Assembly (NCBI GenBank): GCA_022828595.1
Contig: JAKGHH010000001.1
Coordinates: forward strand, 121,222,999 to 121,286,998
Source of the DNA: Nelumbo lutea
Lineage: Eukaryota > Streptophyta > Magnoliopsida > Proteales > Nelumbonaceae
Length of the DNA: 64,000 nucleotides
Direction of reading: 5' to 3'
The notes under the pieces were generated by a model. That model was not told the DNA's origin, did no database searches, and saw nothing but the letters and a program-made list of their open reading frames with translations. Position numbers and translations under genes: made by a program. This document shows positions 35,855-46,500 of the stretch, one piece after another (positions within the stretch are counted from its first letter, which is position 1; the number at the start of each line of letters is the position of its first letter).

Positions 35855-38800
35855 GAGATACATGAAAGATATCTTCCACTCTATGTATTGGGAAGACCTT
35901 TGGGTTGATAAGTCTTCTTTGAAAGATATCTTCCAATCTATCTTCATCGTTTCCTCTCTTAAAGGAAAAACTATTTCTAAGCCTGCTATCCCCTTGTCTC
36001 CTTCTAGCATTGGCTGAAACTTTGGGCTAAAATGAAAAACCTTAGGAACACTGAAATTCCTCTTGTTTCTAACCTTTTGCAACTGTTGGATGGGGTTACT
36101 CTAGATCCCATTAGATTGGATGGTTGTTTGTGGGCCACTAGTCCTACGGGTGGTTTTTTTTTTTTTTGCGCCTCCTTTAAAATCATTAATTTCCTCTAGT
36201 CCCTCCCAGATGCCCATTCTTGTAAAGGAAACTTGATGTGTTCCCATCCCTCCAAAAATTAGTGTCTTCTCTTCTGCTAGAAGCCTTCCATGGGGGTAAT
36301 AATACTTGTGATTCAAAACAAAGAAAGAAACTCAACTGGTATACATCTCCAGGTTCACATCTAATATGCAAAACGAATGGATGCGAGTGGTCTCTCCCTA
36401 CTAGTATGGACAAGTTGTTTGATGGCTCCATGCTCAAGTCGTCAAAGAAAAAAGGAAGATTAATGTATCTATGCACATAACTTCAGTATCCCAACCATTC
36501 TATGGGAGCCCATGAGTGCTCACCACAAATTTATGCCTACGATTTTCGATATCCCACGAAACCGCCAAAACATTATGCCACCGCGTTGTGGTAAGTATGC
36601 ATGAGCTAACAAATAAAGGTTGGAATGATGGACTACGACACAAAACAACTCTTCACTTTCCTCCGATAGACATCCAGTGTATCCTCCCAATATTCCTCAA
36701 TCATTACAAATTTGACCTTGTCTTTGGTAATAAAATCAAATCATGGGAAGGCCCTTGGTTGAGCACTCTCCATTGAAAGATCACTTCCACCCTATCTTCA
36801 TCGTTTCTTCTCTTAAATACAAAACTATTTCTGAACATTTTATCACATTGTCTCATTTTGGCTTTAGATGGAACTTTGGGCTAGTGAAGAAAAACTTTTC
36901 AACTCTGAAATTACTCTAGTTTCTAACCATTTGTATGTGTTAGATGGCGTTACGCTAGATCCTCTTAAATGGGAACAAATTCCAACGCTCTTGGATTTCT
37001 TTTAAAATCCAACTTTCAATCAAATCCAAGCGATGAAGAGTTAGAAGAAACTTAGATATTGTTTTCTAACTAAGATTCGATATGGAGTAAGGATGAGAAA
37101 ATACATCGTTCAACAAGGATTCCCCAAACTAGAGACCTTCCAAGAATTTGACCTTGTTTCCATACGAGGGACCATACATATTGCGTTATGAAAATAGGAG
37201 AAGAGTACTATGAATTGCCCACCAAATAAATGTATCTATGCACATAACTCCAGCATCCCAACCATTCTCTGGGAGCCCATGAGTGCTCACCACAAATTTA
37301 TGCCTATGATTTTCGATATCCGAAAAAGCCGCCAAAACATTATGCCACCACATTGTGGTAAGTATGCATGAGGTAACAAATAAAGGTAGGAATGATGTAC
37401 TATGACACAAAAATACTCTTGACTTTCCTTCGATAGACATCCATTGTATCCTCCCAATATTCCTCAATCACAATAAGTATGGCCTTGTCTTTGGTAATAA
37501 AATCAAATCATGGGAAGAACCTTGGTTGGGGACAATCCATTGAAAGATCACTTCCAACCTATCTTCAGCGTTCCTTCTCTTAAAAATAAAACTATTTCTG
37601 AGTTTTTTTATCCCCTAGTCTCCTTTGGCTTTATATGGAACTTTGGGCTAGTGAAAAAAACCTTTACAACTCTGAAATTGCTCTTGTTTCTAGCATTTTG
37701 CATGTGTTAGATGGCGTTACTCAAGATCCTCTTGAACGGAAACAAATTCAAACGCTCTCTGATTTGTTCTAAATTCCAACTTCCAATCAAATCCAAAGGA
37801 TAAAGAGTTAGAACAATGTTAGAGACTATTTTCTAGTTAAGATTCGATATGGGGAAAAGACGAGGAAATACTCCTTTCAACAAGGATTCCCCAAACTAGA
37901 GATCTTCTAAGAATTTGACCTTGTTTCCTTACAAGAGACCATACAAGATGCGATAAGGAAATATGGGAAGAGTACTATGAATAGCCCTCCAAGGAGAAGT
38001 TAATGTATCTATGCACATAACTCCAGCATCCCAACCATTCTCTAAAAGCCCATGAGTGTTCGCCACAAAATTTAAGCCAATGATTTTCGATATCCCACAA
38101 AACCGCCAAAACATTATGCCACTGCGTTGTGGTAAGTATGCATGAGCTAACAAATAATGGTTGGAATGATGGATTATGACACAGAACAACTCTTGACTTT
38201 CCTTTGATAGACATCCAGTGTATCCTCCCACTATTCCTCAATCACTAAGATTCGATATAGAGTAAGGACGAGGAAATACACCGTTCAACAATGATTCCCC
38301 AAAATTGAGATCTTCCAAGAATTTGACCTTGTTTCCCTACGAGGGACCATACATGTTGCGTTAAGGATATACGGGAAGAGTACTATGACTCCAAGGAAAA
38401 GTAAATGTATCTATGCACATAACTCCAGCATTCCAACCATTCTCTGAGAGCCCATGAGTGATCACCACAAATTTTTGCCTATGATTTTCAATATCCGACA
38501 AAGCCGCTGAAACATTATGCAACTGGGTTGTGGTAAGTATGCATGAGCTAACAAATAAAGGTTGGAATGATGTACTATGACACAAAACTATTCTTGAGTT
38601 TCCTTCGATAGACATCCAATGGAACCTCCCACTATTCCTCAATCACTACAAGTGTGACCTTCTCTTTGGTAATAAAATCAAATCAAGGCAAGGCCGTTGG
38701 TTGAGGTGTGTCCATTGAAAGATCACTTCCACCCTATCTTCATTGTTAGATCTCTTAATAATAAAATTATTTCTGGGATTTTTATCCCCTAGTCTCCTTT

Positions 38801-39026
38801 GGCCCTAGATGGAACTTTGGGCTAGTGAAGAAAACCTTTCCAACTCTGAAATTGCTCTTGCTTCTAGCCTTTTGCATGTGTTAGACGGTGTTACTCAAGA
38901 CCCTCCTAAATGGGAACAAATTCAAATGCTCTATGATTACTTATAAAATCCAACTTCCAATCAAATCCAAGGGATGAAAAGTTAGAACAAACTTAGAGAT
39001 TGTTTTCTAAATATGATCCGATATGT
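35855..39026. repeat. Tandem array of a LINE-derived composite unit
   Basis: The marker ATGTATCTATGCACATAA occurs at 36463, 37230, 38003 and 38405 (periods 767, 773 and 402; the last-but-one unit has an internal deletion of about 370 bp). In each full unit one half reads on the plus strand as the segment before the zf-RVT of plant LINE ORF2 (GNKIKSWEGPWL, then a KDHF..IF..S-type block and WNFGLVKK). The other half is open on the minus strand (GRIQWMSIEGKSRV then IENHRHKFVVSTHGL and ENGWDAGVMCIDT), resembling the N-terminal DUF4283-like part of plant LINE-type ORF1. A first, partial plus-type segment lies at about 35870-36170. The array runs straight into the assembly gap. Confidence 0.65.
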
Positions 39027-39126
39027 NNNNNNNNNNNNNNNNNNNNNNNNNNNNNNNNNNNNNNNNNNNNNNNNNNNNNNNNNNNNNNNNNNNNNNNNNN
39101 NNNNNNNNNNNNNNNNNNNNNNNNNN
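39027..39126. other. Assembly gap, 100 N
   Basis: Exactly 100 unknown bases, the conventional size for a gap of unknown length. It begins inside the tandem LINE-derived array, which suggests that repeat collapse caused the break. Confidence 0.99.
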
Positions 39127-41500
39127 TACCCAATGGCTGTTTTCACATCTCTACTCACAAACATTAGAGTTGCAAATTGTAAATATTTTCTTTATCATTC
39201 ATTCATGAGAGATGTTCCCAATAGACGGTGATGGTGATCTGTGGGCAGTGAATATCAACCCTTTCAACCACCAAGGAGAGGAAGAAAGAGTACCCATCGA
39301 AGGGATGAACACATCTGATCAATGATCGCCTGGTCCCAGTGCACGTGCACAAACAGTTTGATGGATCGTTATGGCACCGTTGAGCCCATCATCAATAATA
39401 CAGCTTTGGACTTGTTTGGTTGCTAATAATCAATTCATGAATCCATGGGGCGTGATGATGACCACCCTTACTCCCGTCCCGTGTGGGTGTAACTGTAAGC
39501 CAAACCAAATTACTGGTGGGCTCTCAACTCTCAACATCACCAAAATAACCGCTGGGCATCACATTTTAGGCTCTGTTTGTTCACTGTGCACGGTTTCATT
39601 ACCAACTCCTCTCCTCTCTCGTCACACGGAGACGGGAGACATCAGACACGGACAAACAACTACTTCATGTCTTCCTCCCATCAAACAAGCCTCCCACTCT
39701 TCCCAAACACCAACAGTATCCAGATCCAGTTTTACTTCCCTCCGTTGGATCTACATTCCTTAAAGAACTAGCCACGTGGCAACATGCGGTGGCCTGAATG
39801 ACTGGTGGTGTTGACCGCTTCGGCGAAGGAGTCCGATTCTCTCTGCATGTGAGAGGTCCGTCCATCCCGTCCCTGACAACCACTTGGTTGAAATTAAGTT
39901 TTGCTGGGGGACTTCACATCTGGTGATTGTCAGATGTTGTCTCACGTGAGGCCGCCCCAGCGGATCGTCACACATGATACATGCAGGGGCAGGGGGCAGG
40001 GGCAGAGTATTGACCTTCCACGTGTCACCCAGGCCACGTGCCTACCCGTGGCGAGCATGTTTAACTGGTGACGTGTCGGAAATCAATTGGAAAAAGAGGA
40101 GACCCAAGAAATGATTTTTGCCGGCGAAAAAGGTTATTAAGAAGGGTTGATTGTTCATTGTGTGCTGAGATGGACCACAAAAAAGCCAAAAATGAAAAGC
40201 CTTTTCACTCCTTTTAAGCCTCGGCTTAAAGTTAAAACAAGGTTAACAGCGAAGGTTTTACCGGCAAAACATGGTAGGGCTTCGGCAGTAGGTCCCGCTG
40301 TCGTGGCAGCATCCCGCAAAATCTGCGGCTAAAAAGCCGATACCCCACACAAATTTTTATTATATTTTATTTTTTCTAAAATAATCCTTTTTTTCTTCCG
40401 TCGCTTTCATCATGCCCCATGCATGCATGCACCATTTGCATCCGGAGGGATACAGATTCCCATATGCGCCGCGTTCATCACAACCGTCCATCTAAAGCAG
40501 GGCCCTGCTGTCCGACGATGCATGCATGTGCATGGGTAAGGGCGTGCGAGAGAGGCAGAGGCAGTTTAATGATGGCTACTGAACTCTGTCGCTTCACTAC
40601 AGTCTACACTCTACAGTATTTGGAATTAAAAAATAAGTAAAAAACGTAAAAAAAAAAAGGAAACAATTAAGTGGGAAAAAGTAGAAAAGCAATGATAAAG
40701 ATGGATGGGAAATGGAGGGGTTAGGGGTCCTAATCCCAACCCGGCAATCCAACTTAAAATGCCGCTTTCTTGTCCCCCTCACATCTCATTCCCTGTTTTC
40801 CTCTGTCCCCCTACTCATTCTCACCCAATTAATGCTCCTTACGTGACTTACACCCACTGCTCGCTACACCTCAATTTCCTCTTCTACCCTTTCTCTTTTC
40901 CTGTTTTTTCAACCTAAACCCCTCCCCCCCCCCCACCCATCTTTCCAGGCTTCCAGCTATCAGACTATGCTCGGATAAGGGCATTCTGGTGATTCTACCA
41001 AGCCAAATCAAACATAGAGTCTCCACCGTTAACCAGAGTGGATGGACTATTGGTTATTGGAGTGGTTGAGTTTGTAAATTTGGCCAGACAATTCCTCTCT
41101 TTCTCTAAGGCCATTTGTTATCGTAATAACCTTAATCGGAGTCGTTATATACTTGTATTAGCAGAAAAGTAAAGGGTGTATTTGTCATTTGGCACCCAAC
41201 AAGCCTCGCACTGTAGACCATACCATTTCCTCTTCCAGCCCCACCACTCGTGAGAACCGTCCAGAAAATTTTTATTTCTAATTGAACTGGAAGATCAACG
41301 GTCTGGATGCAAGTGATGGAGAACTGCAGCTGTTGGTTTGTTTCCCTCGGAACATTGATAAATGGGGGTATAATAATGGCAACTGCCCGAATTTCAGAAA
41401 AAAATTTTCTGCGAGAAAAAAAAAGGCTGGTTTTCTGTTTTCATTTTATTTATTTATTTATTTTATTTTTGTTTCTGGTTTTATTTTCTGTTTTTGAGTT
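39127..41500 (+). promoter_or_regulatory. Upstream region of the Aux/IAA gene
   Basis: About 2.4 kb between the gap and the probable first (non-coding) exon. GC is higher than in the flanking TE regions and no TE protein is seen. It contains five CACGTG palindromes, two auxin-response cores, a 13-base C run near 40922-40935 and a TTATATA motif near 41145. The start of transcription cannot be fixed from sequence. ORFs here (for example 130 codons at 39371-39763) have no recognisable motif. Confidence 0.5.
39342..40040. promoter_or_regulatory. Cluster of five CACGTG G-boxes and two AuxRE cores
   Basis: CACGTG occurs at 39342-39347, 39773-39778, 39943-39948, 40019-40024 and 40035-40040. TGTCTC, the auxin-response-element core, lies at 39938-39943 and overlaps the third G-box by one base. 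Its inverse GAGACA is at 39636-39641. G-boxes bind bHLH/bZIP factors (PIF, BZR and ABF types) and TGTCTC-type sites bind ARFs, so the combination fits a self-regulated auxin gene. Function is inferred from motifs only. Confidence 0.45.
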
Positions 41501-42179
41501 TAACAGAGAACAGCCTAGGAAGAAGCTTTTGTTGCTTTCTGCTAGATGGAGGGGCCTTAGCTCTGCTTCTTTTCTGCCTCCGTTTTCGTCTCTCGTGTAT
41601 TTTCTGTGAATCGAAAGCTTAATTCATCCTCGTCTCTGCAAGACTGCAACTGTGATCCACACAAAATCCGTGTAAGTGTCTGAATCTTCAGTGTCCGGCC
41701 CATATTTTCTTTTTTAAGTTTTTCCGCTTCTATTTTGAGCTTGTTCTGGTTGAGTTCGAGTAATCCATGGTATGTTTGGTCCTTTGCGGTTTGTATTTTT
41801 TCTTCTCCGAGACTGTTTGGTTTTTGTGATTTCTTGTCTGCCAGTGTCATTGTGGATGTGGAAAAACTGGTTTTCGGTTTTTTTTCTTGCTTTTTCTCCG
41901 TTTTAATATAAATATAGTTTGAGTTCATATTGATCCCTTAATTGTATGTCTTTTCCAGCTTCATTAGTTTATTTCTACGATCATCTTTCCTCGTTTGAGG
42001 TGGAACCGCCAATTGGTTAGTCTTCCGACCTTCTGTTCTTCAGATATTTTATCTCCCACTCGTCCCCCCAGTGCTACCATTTCTCTATGAACGTGCCATT
42101 TCTCTCTTGTGATGGTGCCATACAAAGATCTTTCTATTCTATAAATTTCTTAATCTTTCAATCTCTTAAATCTGCATTG

Positions 42180-42201
42180 CTCTCTCTCTCTCTCTCTCTC
42201 T
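42180..42201. repeat. (TC)11 microsatellite in leader intron
   Basis: A perfect CT/TC run of about 22 bases just inside the proposed leader intron of the Aux/IAA gene. Confidence 0.9.
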
Positions 42202-42715
42202 GTGGGTGGAGTTAAAAACTTGTATAGCATTACATCTCTCTGCCTCTCTGCCTCTCTGGCGGTTTTATTCTTTGTGATCTCTTGTTCTCCAAGCTGAGCA
42301 TATTAGAGAGCTTAACTTTCTCGGGGTGGCCGGAACCTCATCAGGTTTCCTCCACACATGTGCAGGGGTTCAATGTTTATATTAGCTGTCTTTATGTATT
42401 AAAATTTTCCTAATCATCAAGTTTATATTCGTCAGTATTTAAGCTTTACTCTGTCTCTAAATTCCGTTTAAATCCTCAACCTTTCGGATTCTTCTCGAGT
42501 TTTAATTCTAACTACATATTTACGTGCTTATTTATAATTTATAATGCTAGTGATGTTTTCCTGACAATTGGCTTATAAAGAAGTGGGATCTTTCAGCATC
42601 TGTGATTGGTTTTTATCGGCCTCCGCAGTCGGTAGTATCTAATTATTCGACTTGATGTTAGGTCTCATTTTCAGTTTTGAAATGACTAGATTTTTGGCTT
42701 TCTCGAATAGCAGGA

Positions 42716-42795
42716 ATGCAACTTTTCTGAGAATTTTAAGTTTTATCTAAAGGAGGATGGTTTGAATGCCAGCAGGTTGGGAGGAAAACTTTTAA
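42716..42795 (+). promoter_or_regulatory. Three short upstream ORFs in the 5' leader
   Basis: Downstream of the leader acceptor and before the main ATG (42810) there are three upstream ATGs. 42716-42730 encodes MQLF and stops. 42757-42765 is ATG GTT TGA. 42766-42795 encodes MPAGWEENF and stops. The second stop and third start abut (TGAATG), which allows termination-reinitiation. All end before the main start, so they could lower or condition translation of the Aux/IAA protein. Whether they are used is not shown by sequence. Confidence 0.5.
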
Positions 42796-42809
42796 GTTCT
42801 GGAAACCTA

Positions 42810-43507
42810 ATGTCTCCACCACTGCTCGGTGTTGGGGAGGGACAGAGCAATGTCTCAGTTGTTTCATCGCCCTCTGTTGATTGTAGCTGCCAGAATGGCT
42901 CAGGATTGAAAGAGCGTAATTACATGGGATTATCTGACTGTTCTTCGGTGGACAGTTCTGCAATCTCTGGCTTAGCTGAAGAAAATAAAAGCAGTCTGAA
43001 TCTGAAAGCCACAGAGCTTAGACTTGGGCTTCCTGGATCTCAATCTCCTGAAAGGGATCCTGAACTGTGCCTTCTGAACCCTGGAAAACTAGATGAGAAG
43101 CCCTTGTTTCCTCTACTCCCTTCAAAGGATGGTATCTACTCATCTTCACAGAAAGCTGTTGTCACAGGCAACAAAAGAGGTTTCTCGGATGCCATGGACA
43201 ACTTCTCGGAGGTGAAAAGTGCTGTGTTTACAGAAGGTAATTGGATGTTTCCCTCTGTTGGATCTGATTCAGAAACTTCTCAATCCAAGCCCCAAGGGAA
43301 ATTTCATGTTAGCCCTGGGGTAAATGCAATTCTACCAGTGAGGCCTTCACTGAATTCAGGAGTAAAATCTGCTTCCGCGAAAGAACACTCTGGACCTCAG
43401 CCTGGCATGAAGAAAGATATTGTGCCCCTGAAGCCTCGTGCTTCCAATGAGACCGACCATAACACGATAGGTGCTAGTAACAACAATACCAGTGCACCTG
43501 CTGCTAA
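42810..43507 (+). CDS. IAA9-like: Aux/IAA exon 1: EAR repression domain and linker
   Basis: Encodes residues 1-232 plus two bases of codon 233. Contains the clade-specific N-terminus, the LxLxL EAR motif at 70-74 and a long Ser/Lys/Pro-rich linker that accounts for most of the extra length. The donor is AA followed by GTAAGT (43508). A stop would be read at 43509 without splicing. Intron 1 is 84 bp. Confidence 0.95.
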
Positions 43508-46500
43508 GTAAGTAAATTACTTGAAGAGGGGTTTCATGAAATGGTTTTGAGTTTACCATGGGAACAGTCACTGATCTTCCATTCACGGCAGGGCACAGGT
43601 TGTGGGTTGGCCACCAATTAGATCATTCAGGAAGAACACACTGGCTACCACTTCAAAGAACAATGATGAAGTCGATGGGAAACCAGGTCCAGGTGCACTC
43701 TTTGTCAAGGTCAGCATGGATGGTGCTCCATATCTTAGGAAGGTGGATCTTAGAACTTACTCTGCTTATCAGGAGCTGTCTTCTGCTCTTGAGAAGATGT
43801 TCAGCTGTTTTACCATAGGTGAGCTAGTTCAGAGTCTTAATCTTGTGTAGTTTCTTTCATTTGAATTGTGACCATGTGGATGTATGCTCAGACAGTTTGT
43901 TTAAGAGACAAATATGTTAGTATAGATCCAGTTACTGCAGTCTTTGCATGATTTCAGGTCAATGTGGCTCCCATGGAGCACCAGGGAGGGAAATGCTGAG
44001 TGAGAGTAAGCTGAGGGACCTTCTACATGGATCAGAATATGTTCTTACCTACGAGGACAAGGATGGTGACTGGATGCTTGTGGGAGATGTTCCCTGGGAG
44101 TAAGCACTAATCCAACCTAATCTTTTTAATTTACCTCCATAGAACCAATATAAATTATGGACACCGACTGATCATCAAATAAAAAAAAAAAAATTATTTA
44201 AACTCCCTGTCATCCTGCAAACATACTATTTAGGTATCCATGGGGGAATTATTTATGATTATTTGCAGTCGATATGTTGGTTATTTTTTAGCAGTATTTA
44301 AAATGCATTTCTAGAGGTTATTACAGAAGAGGAGAAATTTGCATTTTTATTATTAACTGTACATGCATGCACGGAAAAAAGTAGTACTACAGGCAGAAAC
44401 GCCTGGATAATTCCATAATCCACATAAGTTACTTGCAATACCTAGATTTCGTCCATAATTCAAGGTGGATCTTGATGCCTTGTATTTTACCATGACAATG
44501 GCATTTATAAATAGTGTATATGATTTATAGGAAGTACATATGTGTATCTTATACACATATATGCATGTTGGGGGATGTATTGGGTTGGAGCTGTAGCTCT
44601 ATCATGATCAACCAGACCTATTTGGTTGTTTCATGGTGCCTATCAAATTATGTTATCGTACCAATATTTATATGATATGCAGAGATCACGTGTTTTCTTT
44701 ATTTATTATCTTGTACAAAATTTTATTCTTTCCAGGAAAAAAGGAAAATGTGCTTGCTACATTCTACTGACATTTGTACTTGCAATAAAATTTAGAATTT
44801 TTGTCTCTTATGCTGACACTATGACTCCCATCTGTTACGTATACTGGTACATTGGATGGGACGCTGACCATGTGGTGTATTGGGTGTTTTGACCACATGG
44901 ACCTCTTTTTTATTTACATGTTTTTTCCAAAACTTGACTAGAGGGGTCCGTCTTAGGCTTCTCTACCTGGTGAAAGAGGTCAAAATACAAAAGCCTCAAT
45001 ATTTGGTGTATCAGTGACCCACCAATATGATACAATACAAAAGCCTCAATATTTGGTGTATCTGTGACCCACCAATATGATACTATTCGGTTGATATGTG
45101 CCAGTATGTGATGAAATTTTGAACCTTGGCTGAGACACGGAAGATTTATACAAGTTTGCTTTGGATAAGCCGATAAGGAGAGAAGAGAAACAAGGGCATA
45201 GAATTATGGTTTAGATCATAATGGGATTTATAAGTTAATTATTATGTCAACCAGAAAAAATCCAATTCCATGAATCACATGTAAAAATTAAATACATAGT
45301 CTGCATGGCCTTGTTGTTCTTGTTTCTATTTCTTAAAGTTTCCATAAAACAACTCTTCTTTTTGAGAAAAAGAGTAATTGATTTCATATAGCATAGAAAA
45401 GAAAGTACGTGAGAAAATGTACAAGAGGACTATTGATAAAAAAATGTACAAGAGGACAAACCACACACAAGTTGCGAAGGTATTTTTGCTAATCACTATA
45501 CAAGTTTTGCTTGTGTGCACCAGATTTAGCCAAGCTATTTGCTAAAGAGTTTTAACTCTAGGAATTTGTCACGTGTCTAATAAGTGGGATCGTTGATGGG
45601 TCCATAGGGTCAAAGTAATTAGAGAGGTTGGTGTTAGTAGTGGTCATGGGAGAGAAAATAGAGGGGTGATAGTTAAGTATTTGCATTGATTTGGTCAAGA
45701 GTCCATGTAATGCGTCTAATTTAGTCCATTTTACGGAGAGACTGGTTGCACTGAATTTGGACACGTGGCTTGTGGGTGAGGCTAAATCTTTCTTTAGGAG
45801 TTGGCTGTAAAGTTGTTTTTCTCTTTGGAAGTGTTCATCTCCCTCGAAGTAGATGGAATTCATGTTACACCCAATTGGAATCGTAACATTTGTTTTGATA
45901 CGTGCCTTGGGAGAATTCAACCCTAAAAGCTATAGGGCCTTTTAGAGGTGAGTTCTCCCAAGGCACGTGATGAGGGCGGATTTGGCCCTCCAATAACATT
46001 GTGACACATGGCATCTCAGAACAGCTAGATGACACCTAGACACCACCTAAGTGATGATTTGGAGTCCTAGATCGCGGCTCGTCCTTACCTTGACTTGGCA
46101 ACCTGTCTTTACCCTGACTTGGCGACCTGCCTTTACCACCGACTTGGCGACCTGCCTTTATGTCGACCTAGTGACCTCGACCACAACTTAGGTCGGCTTG
46201 CAACACCTCATCCAAGGTCAGCCTGTAGCACCACATCACCGACTGAAGTGACCTCGACGCGAGGAGCGACCTCCCTCGAGGGCTTGCCGACTTATTGGGG
46301 ACTAGGCGGTGACCTGCGAGATGTGCTCGCCGACAAATTCGACATGCATATCTCGACGCTCCCAGGTTTCTGGCAAGTTGGCCCACGCACCGAATGTTCC
46401 GGAGGATGGTCAACGTGCATGGCAGTTGCCTCCGAGGACCTCGGATCGGTTAGGCACGACCTCCCGGAAATCTCGGATGTGTTGTGTGAGGCCCACACCA

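Larger units (their letters stand above)
41501..42809 (+). other. Aux/IAA 5' leader with probable 1.04-kb leader intron
   Basis: A leader-like exon (about 41501-41671) ends in CCGT followed by a consensus GTAAGT donor at 41672. A CTCGAATAGCAG acceptor ends at 42713. That predicts a leader intron at 41672-42713 and a second leader segment at 42714-42809 before the ATG. The intron is T-rich and contains a TC microsatellite at 42180-42201. Leader introns are common in long-type plant Aux/IAA genes and often raise expression. The exon start is a guess. Confidence 0.5.

Noticed and set aside
38982..39231. ORFs running through the N block
   Set aside because: They exist only because N codons were read as X. 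No sequence supports them.
39371..39763. 130-codon ORF upstream of the Aux/IAA gene
   Set aside because: Low-complexity Ser/Thr/Pro composition, no recognisable domain or splice context. The region fits promoter sequence better.
41557..41928. 123-codon minus-strand ORF
   Set aside because: Antisense to the Aux/IAA leader exon and leader intron, lysine/glutamate-rich from T-rich DNA, with no motif.
42762..42809. N-terminal extension of the Aux/IAA ORF by 16 residues
   Set aside because: The extension begins at TTG, not ATG, and no in-frame ATG lies upstream within the leader exon. The conserved clade start MSPPLLGV begins at the ATG at 42810.
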